Of a stretch of 64,000 bases of DNA, positions 60,087 to 64,000 are shown piece by piece (position 1 is the stretch's first letter; the number at the start of each line of letters is the position of its first letter). Below the pieces are notes generated by a model. The model saw nothing but the letters and a program-made list of their open reading frames with translations. It did not search any database and was not told the origin of the DNA. A program made the translations under genes and the position numbers. Source of the DNA: Pseudomonadota bacterium (lineage in GTDB: Bacteria > Pseudomonadota > Alphaproteobacteria > Rhizobiales > Aestuariivirgaceae); the NCBI GenBank assembly GCA_963205315.1, contig CAUJIO010000101.1, positions 50,790-114,789 of the forward strand, read 5' to 3'.

Positions 60087-61370
60087 CTATTCCGTGAGAT
60101 GAACTGCCCCCATGCCCATGGCAGCGGCCAGCATCTCCTTCATGGATTTGGTGATTTCAGCGGGTGAAGTGGCATTGAAGAACAGCCCTTCGGACGAGCA
60201 GGACTGAAGGCTCGGCAATACGCCCGGTTTGACGGGATCCATCGCTCCTTCGTAACCGTTTGGCGTAATGTAGTCGATATAGAGAACGCCGACCAGCACT
60301 CCATTGTTCTTCATGGCCGTGCACGCGGCAGGATCGATCGTTCCCATGATGTGGTCGCTGTACCATTCGAACGTCGCGTTGCCGGTCCAGAAGCCCGTAT
60401 CGTGAATGCCGTCCGTGACGATAAACACGGCTTTCTTTGGATCGACGGCAGATTTTCCGTCGCCCGCCTTGCCAACGTCCGCCAGCAATTTTGCCATCGC
60501 GGTTTCGTAGTTGGTGTTCCCCACCGACACCGGCGTCTTGTAGAGTTCGATATTGTAGTCCTTCACGTCGGCGAGTTTCGTCGTCAAATCGACAAGCGTC
60601 TTCGCCGTGTCGTTGAGGCCCCAGAGCTTGGCGCGGACGTTGTTGCCCTGCTTCGAAGAGATCATTTCATTGACCATGGAATCGACGGCGTCATCGACGA
60701 CGTCGATCCGCAACTTGATGCCCTTGGACTTGGCGATGCTGGCACTGTCGGTCTCGCCCGCAGAGTAATTCGCCCAATGACACGCAAAGGCACAGTTGAT
60801 CGACGGATCGGCCTTCAGGGCATCCATGTCGGCCTGGGTTGCGCCAATGCCCATCGAGGACGAGTCATCCACAACGACGTGGAAATCCCAATAGGTCACA
60901 ACCTTGCTGATTGTGGTCGACGCCGAGGCTTCGCCTTTCAGCGGCATCGCCTTGACGCCGAGCAAACTCATGAAGGCGGTCGGAGAGACTTCGTCATAAC
61001 TGACTTTGGCCGTCCATGCGCTCCCGGTCTTTGAGACAATGATATTGGGTTCGGCCTTCGCCTCGAAGCTGGACGTCGCAATGTTGATTTTCCAGGCATT
61101 GAGTGCGGCATCCTTGGCGCGCTTCGGGATGGAAGCCAGACCGTTCTTTTCCGCTTCCCGCGCCGATGAAATTGCGGCGAGCACGGCCGAGTCGGCGGCG
61201 GCGGAAAACACAGTCCGTTGCTCGATGAGCCGAATGTAGTCGATTGCGGCCCCGGCAGTTCCCACCATTGCAACCAGCACGACGCCGAACATGATGGTCA
61301 CGTTGCCTTGGCTGGCCGACGACCAACGACCCAGGGTGTTCCGCAACTTCGAATAGGCTGAATTCGGCAT
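60087..61370 (-). CDS. TadG-like protein with von Willebrand A domain (copy 1)
   Basis: The 427-residue protein has the same plan as its downstream neighbour: an N-terminal TadE/TadG helix (GNVTIMFGVVLVAMVGTAGAAIDY), a vWA MIDAS of D168-x-S170-x-S172 in VVDDSSSMG and a C193-x3-C197-H198 motif. Both end with the GLFFNATSP and ATLKAS/AAAMGMG region. It lies first in the pair, with about 160 bases between the genes, so they may be co-transcribed or have separate promoters. Confidence 0.85.
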   Translation of the reverse strand: MPNSAYSKLRNTLGRWSSASQGNVTIMFGVVLVAMVGTAGAAIDYIRLIEQRTVFSAAADSAVLAAISSAREAEKNGLASIPKRAKDAALNAWKINIATSSFEAKAEPNIIVSKTGSAWTAKVSYDEVSPTAFMSLLGVKAMPLKGEASASTTISKVVTYWDFHVVVDDSSSMGIGATQADMDALKADPSINCAFACHWANYSAGETDSASIAKSKGIKLRIDVVDDAVDSMVNEMISSKQGNNVRAKLWGLNDTAKTLVDLTTKLADVKDYNIELYKTPVSVGNTNYETAMAKLLADVGKAGDGKSAVDPKKAVFIVTDGIHDTGFWTGNATFEWYSDHIMGTIDPAACTAMKNNGVLVGVLYIDYITPNGYEGAMDPVKPGVLPSLQSCSSEGLFFNATSPAEITKSMKEMLAAAMGMGAVHLTE

Positions 61371-61511
61371 AGTCCGCTCCGGTCAGGCACGTTCGCGAAG
61401 TCTTTGGCACATTGGCCCTTAAAAAGACTTTGCGCACAGAGCTTCGAGTGACCGGATGCTGAACAGAATGTTACCTTGCACGCCGAATAACCGGGAGCGC
61501 ACCAGCCGGAG

Positions 61512-62537
61512 TCACGCCCAGTCGAGCACGACCTTGCCGCAGGAACCCTGCTTCATCAGCGCGAAACCCTTGGCAAATTCGGCGGCCTTCATACGATGGG
61601 TTATCACCTTGCGCACGTCGAGGCCGGACTGCAGCATGGCAATCATCTTGTACCAGGTCTCGAACATCTCGCGGCCGTAGATGCCCTTGATCGTGAGGGC
61701 CTTGAAGATCACACGGTTCCAGTCGACGGTTGTCGGCCCGGACGGAATGCCCAGCATGGCGATCTTGCCGCCCATGATCATCTGGTCCACCATCTGGTCG
61801 AAGGCCTTGGGTGCGCCTGACATTTCAAGTCCGATATCGAAGCCCTCGCGCATGCCGATGCGCTGCATCACCGACTTCAGGTCTTCTTTCGAGACATTGA
61901 CAGTGACGGCATCGGCCACCTGGTTGCAGAGGTCGAGGCGGTAGTCGTTGACGTCCGTCACCACGATGTGGCGCGCTCCGACATGCCGGCAGACGGCGGC
62001 GGCCATGATGCCGATCGGTCCCGCGCCAGTGATCAGGACATCCTCGCCGACCAGATCAAATGACAAGGCCGTGTGAACGGCATTGCCGAGAGGATCGAGG
62101 ATGGCGCCGATTTCGTCGTCCACCTCTTCTGGAAGATGTATTGCGTTGAATGCCGGGATCTTCAGATATTCGGCAAAGGCGCCAGGCACATTGACGCCGA
62201 CGCCACGCGTCTCGGGATCGAGATGAAAATGCCCGGCCCTCGCCATGCGGCTCTTCATGCCAATCAGATGACCTTCGCCCGAGACACGGTCGCCCACTTT
62301 CACGGTGCGGACATGGGTGCCGACGTCGCAGACGACACCGGCAAATTCGTGGCCGACCACCATGGGCACGGGAATGGTCTTCTGCGCCCACTCATCCCAC
62401 TTCCAGATGTGAAGGTCCGTGCCGCAGATACCAGTCTTGGCGACCTTGATCAGAATATCATCCGGTCCGATCTGCGGCACAGGTTCGTCACGCAGGACAA
62501 GACCTTCCACCCTTTCAGACTTCACCAGTGCGCGCAT
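61512..62537 (-). CDS. tdh: L-threonine 3-dehydrogenase
   Basis: Tdh oxidises L-threonine to 2-amino-3-ketobutyrate with NAD+. The 341-residue protein has the catalytic zinc set C38, H63 and E64 ([17 protein letters not shown]), an NAD-binding [10 protein letters not shown], and [11 protein letters not shown]. By alignment to the known E. coli enzyme, the four cysteines of the structural zinc lobe are replaced by G93, S96, A99 and D107. Otherwise it is close to that enzyme over its whole length, including [16 protein letters not shown]. The frame is open 36 codons upstream; [13 protein letters not shown] is the family start. The kbl partner is not next to it. Confidence 0.92.
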   Translation of the reverse strand: MRALVKSERVEGLVLRDEPVPQIGPDDILIKVAKTGICGTDLHIWKWDEWAQKTIPVPMVVGHEFAGVVCDVGTHVRTVKVGDRVSGEGHLIGMKSRMARAGHFHLDPETRGVGVNVPGAFAEYLKIPAFNAIHLPEEVDDEIGAILDPLGNAVHTALSFDLVGEDVLITGAGPIGIMAAAVCRHVGARHIVVTDVNDYRLDLCNQVADAVTVNVSKEDLKSVMQRIGMREGFDIGLEMSGAPKAFDQMVDQMIMGGKIAMLGIPSGPTTVDWNRVIFKALTIKGIYGREMFETWYKMIAMLQSGLDVRKVITHRMKAAEFAKGFALMKQGSCGKVVLDWA

Positions 62538-62565
62538 GACAAAACTCCTGTGTTGCCGGTGCTTA

Positions 62566-64000
62566 CTATACCGGATCGGCGGCAAGTTTGAGGGGGTCGA
62601 GAGGTGAAAATCCGTCACTCCTCGCCATGATCCAGGGCACGGCAAAGCTGGTGCCAGGCGCGCCCGCGAGCAACTCGCCCGGCTTCAGCAAGTGATATTG
62701 CTCGGCAAAGGTGATGATCCTGCCGTCCGGACCCCTGCACATGAAATGATGAGGCCCGAGCTGTTTCGGATGATCGAGGCCGGCGGCGGCCACCAGTTCA
62801 GCCAGCGCCTTGACGGTTTCGCGGTGAAAGCTTGCCACGCGCTCGGCCTTGTCAGGCACATTGATGGCCCGCTGGCGAAGCGCATCCTGCGTGGCAACGC
62901 CGGTGGGACAAAGGCCGGTGTGACACTTCTGCGCCTGGATGCAGCCAACGGCAAACATGAAGCCGCGCGCCGCATTGCACCAGTCCGCCCCCAGCGCCAT
63001 GACGCGAGCCATGTCGAACGCGGAGATGATCTTGCCGGAGCAGCCCAGTTTGATCTGATCGCGCAGATTGGCGCCGGTGAGCGCCGAATGGACGAAGGCC
63101 AGCGCATCGCGCAATGGCATGCCAAGGTGGTCCATGAATTCGAGTGGAGCGGCCCCGGTGCCGCCCTCCTTGCCATCGACGACGATGAAGTCCGGTGTGA
63201 TTCCGGACTCCAGCATGGCCTTGACCACCCCCAGAAATTCCCACGGGTGGCCGATGCAAAGCTTGAAACCGGTGGGCTTGCCGCCCGACAGGTGCCGCAA
63301 CCTGTCAACGAAGCCCAGCAATTCGAGCGGAGTCGAAAACGCCGAATGTGCGGCAGGCGAGATGCAATCCTCGTCCATGGCGACGCCCCGGATGGCGGCA
63401 ATTTCAGCCGTCACCTTGGCTTTCGGCAATACGCCGCCATGGCCGGGTTTGGCCCCCTGGCTGAGCTTGATCTCGATCATCTTGACCTGGGGGTCGGCGG
63501 CCGTCGCTGCAAACTGTTCGGCTGAAAAGGTTCCGTCGGGGTTCCGGCAGCCGAAATAGCCCGAGCCGATCTCCCAGACGATGTCGCCACCGGCCTCCTT
63601 GTGATAGGGGCTTATCGAGCCTTCACCGGTATCATGGGCGAAGCCTCCGATCCTGGCGCCCTTGTTGAGTGAGCGGATCGCGTTGGCGGAGAGCGAGCCG
63701 TAGCTCATGGCGGAAATATTGAACAGTGACGCCGAATAGGGCCTGGTGCAGCGCGGTCCGCCAATCACAACGCGGAATTCTTCTTTTGCTACCGGCTTCG
63801 GCGCCATCGAGTGATGGAGCCATTCAAAGCGGCTGTCATAGACATCGTACTGTGTACCGAAGGGGCGCTTGTCGAGAACCCTCTTGGCGCGCTGGTAGAC
63901 GACGGCGCGGGCATCGCGGGCAAATGGCGTACCGCTCTTCTCATCCTCGAAGAAGTACTGCCGCATCTCCGGGCGGATTTCCTCGAGGATGAAGCGCAGA
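62566..64000 (-). CDS. FMN-binding glutamate-synthase family protein, 5' end outside window
   Basis: The visible 478 residues match the central FMN domain of glutamate synthase, as found in single-chain GltS-like proteins of Alphaproteobacteria. The frame continues to the right edge with residues [17 protein letters not shown], and relatives have an N-terminal transmembrane helix further upstream, so the internal ATG is not the true start. Seen are the [10 protein letters not shown] and [15 protein letters not shown] blocks, the [12 protein letters not shown] loop, and a C-x5-C-x4-C set ([15 protein letters not shown]) for a 3Fe-4S cluster. Substrate not certain; a related protein makes N-methylglutamate or acts on other amides. 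Confidence 0.88.
   Translation of the reverse strand, partial: LRFILEEIRPEMRQYFFEDEKSGTPFARDARAVVYQRAKRVLDKRPFGTQYDVYDSRFEWLHHSMAPKPVAKEEFRVVIGGPRCTRPYSASLFNISAMSYGSLSANAIRSLNKGARIGGFAHDTGEGSISPYHKEAGGDIVWEIGSGYFGCRNPDGTFSAEQFAATAADPQVKMIEIKLSQGAKPGHGGVLPKAKVTAEIAAIRGVAMDEDCISPAAHSAFSTPLELLGFVDRLRHLSGGKPTGFKLCIGHPWEFLGVVKAMLESGITPDFIVVDGKEGGTGAAPLEFMDHLGMPLRDALAFVHSALTGANLRDQIKLGCSGKIISAFDMARVMALGADWCNAARGFMFAVGCIQAQKCHTGLCPTGVATQDALRQRAINVPDKAERVASFHRETVKALAELVAAAGLDHPKQLGPHHFMCRGPDGRIITFAEQYHLLKPGELLAGAPGTSFAVPWIMARSDGFSPLDPLKLAADPV

Noticed and set aside
58632..61370. A full Tad pilus gene cluster
   Set aside because: No tadA, tadB, tadC, cpaC or flp gene is present in the flanks.
1..64000. 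tRNA, rRNA, CRISPR array, insertion sequence or prophage
   Set aside because: I scanned gaps and repeats by eye and saw no cloverleaf-like GGTTCGA region, regularly spaced direct repeats or transposase/integrase motifs. A tRNAscan or CRISPR search would be decisive.

Overview
The window looks like an ordinary chromosomal stretch of a GC-rich alphaproteobacterium, most likely in the Hyphomicrobiales (Rhizobiales). The evidence is the F1-ATPase zeta (DUF1476) subunit gene, the purC-purS-purQ...purL-bolA-grxD locus, NDUFA12 followed by mlaD and DUF2155, an ATP12-type F1 chaperone, a Usg protein, a B12-dependent nrdJ and CtrA-type boxes. I cannot place it to genus. I saw no rRNA, tRNA, CRISPR array, insertion sequence or prophage.

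Layout. 1-9.7 kb: an aldolase cut by the window edge, the ATPase zeta subunit, then the purine locus. The locus is interrupted at 2.6-6.0 kb by an accessory island holding a secreted serine protease, a tiny secreted protein, an isochorismatase-family remnant and three paralogous microproteins, two of them behind matching CtrA-type promoters. 9.7-16.7 kb: a TPR lipoprotein-sized secreted protein, a four-gene transporter operon (one DMT pump, one fused double DMT pump, an MFS pump, a small membrane protein), a DUF3445 haem protein, usg and DUF2127. 16.7-24.7 kb: rpsD, an S9 peptidase, a lactonase-like MBL enzyme, an orphan ABC permease, a GFA protein, murI, a TrmJ-like methyltransferase and an MFS exporter. 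24.8-32.1 kb: a secreted TPR-CHAT protease, the NDUFA12-mlaD-methyltransferase-DUF2155 operon and a DedA-PAP2-LssY fusion.

32-44 kb: an MFS pump, then nrdJ preceded by a 490-base control region with DnaA boxes, two correctly phased NrdR boxes and a CtrA-like box; an AKK-repeat histone H1-like protein; an L,D-transpeptidase; a periplasmic protein; and a very large exported protein with a LAS-type metallopeptidase signature at its C-terminus. 44-54 kb: aspS, a cytochrome c, a second L,D-transpeptidase, a VIT transporter, rimO, a membrane protein, MgtC/DUF4010, pccB, a PaiB regulator and a LysE exporter. 54.8-64 kb: a minus-strand operon corA-crcB-rluC-like-HAD-ATP12, two tandem TadG-like von Willebrand proteins, tdh and an FMN-dependent glutamate-synthase-like protein that runs off the right edge.

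The most interesting material is the CtrA-box microprotein cluster (4.8-5.9 kb), the nrdJ control region (34.1-34.6 kb), the large LAS-peptidase-like protein (41.5-44.1 kb), a short dispersed intergenic repeat found just after three genes, and the fused double DMT transporter.
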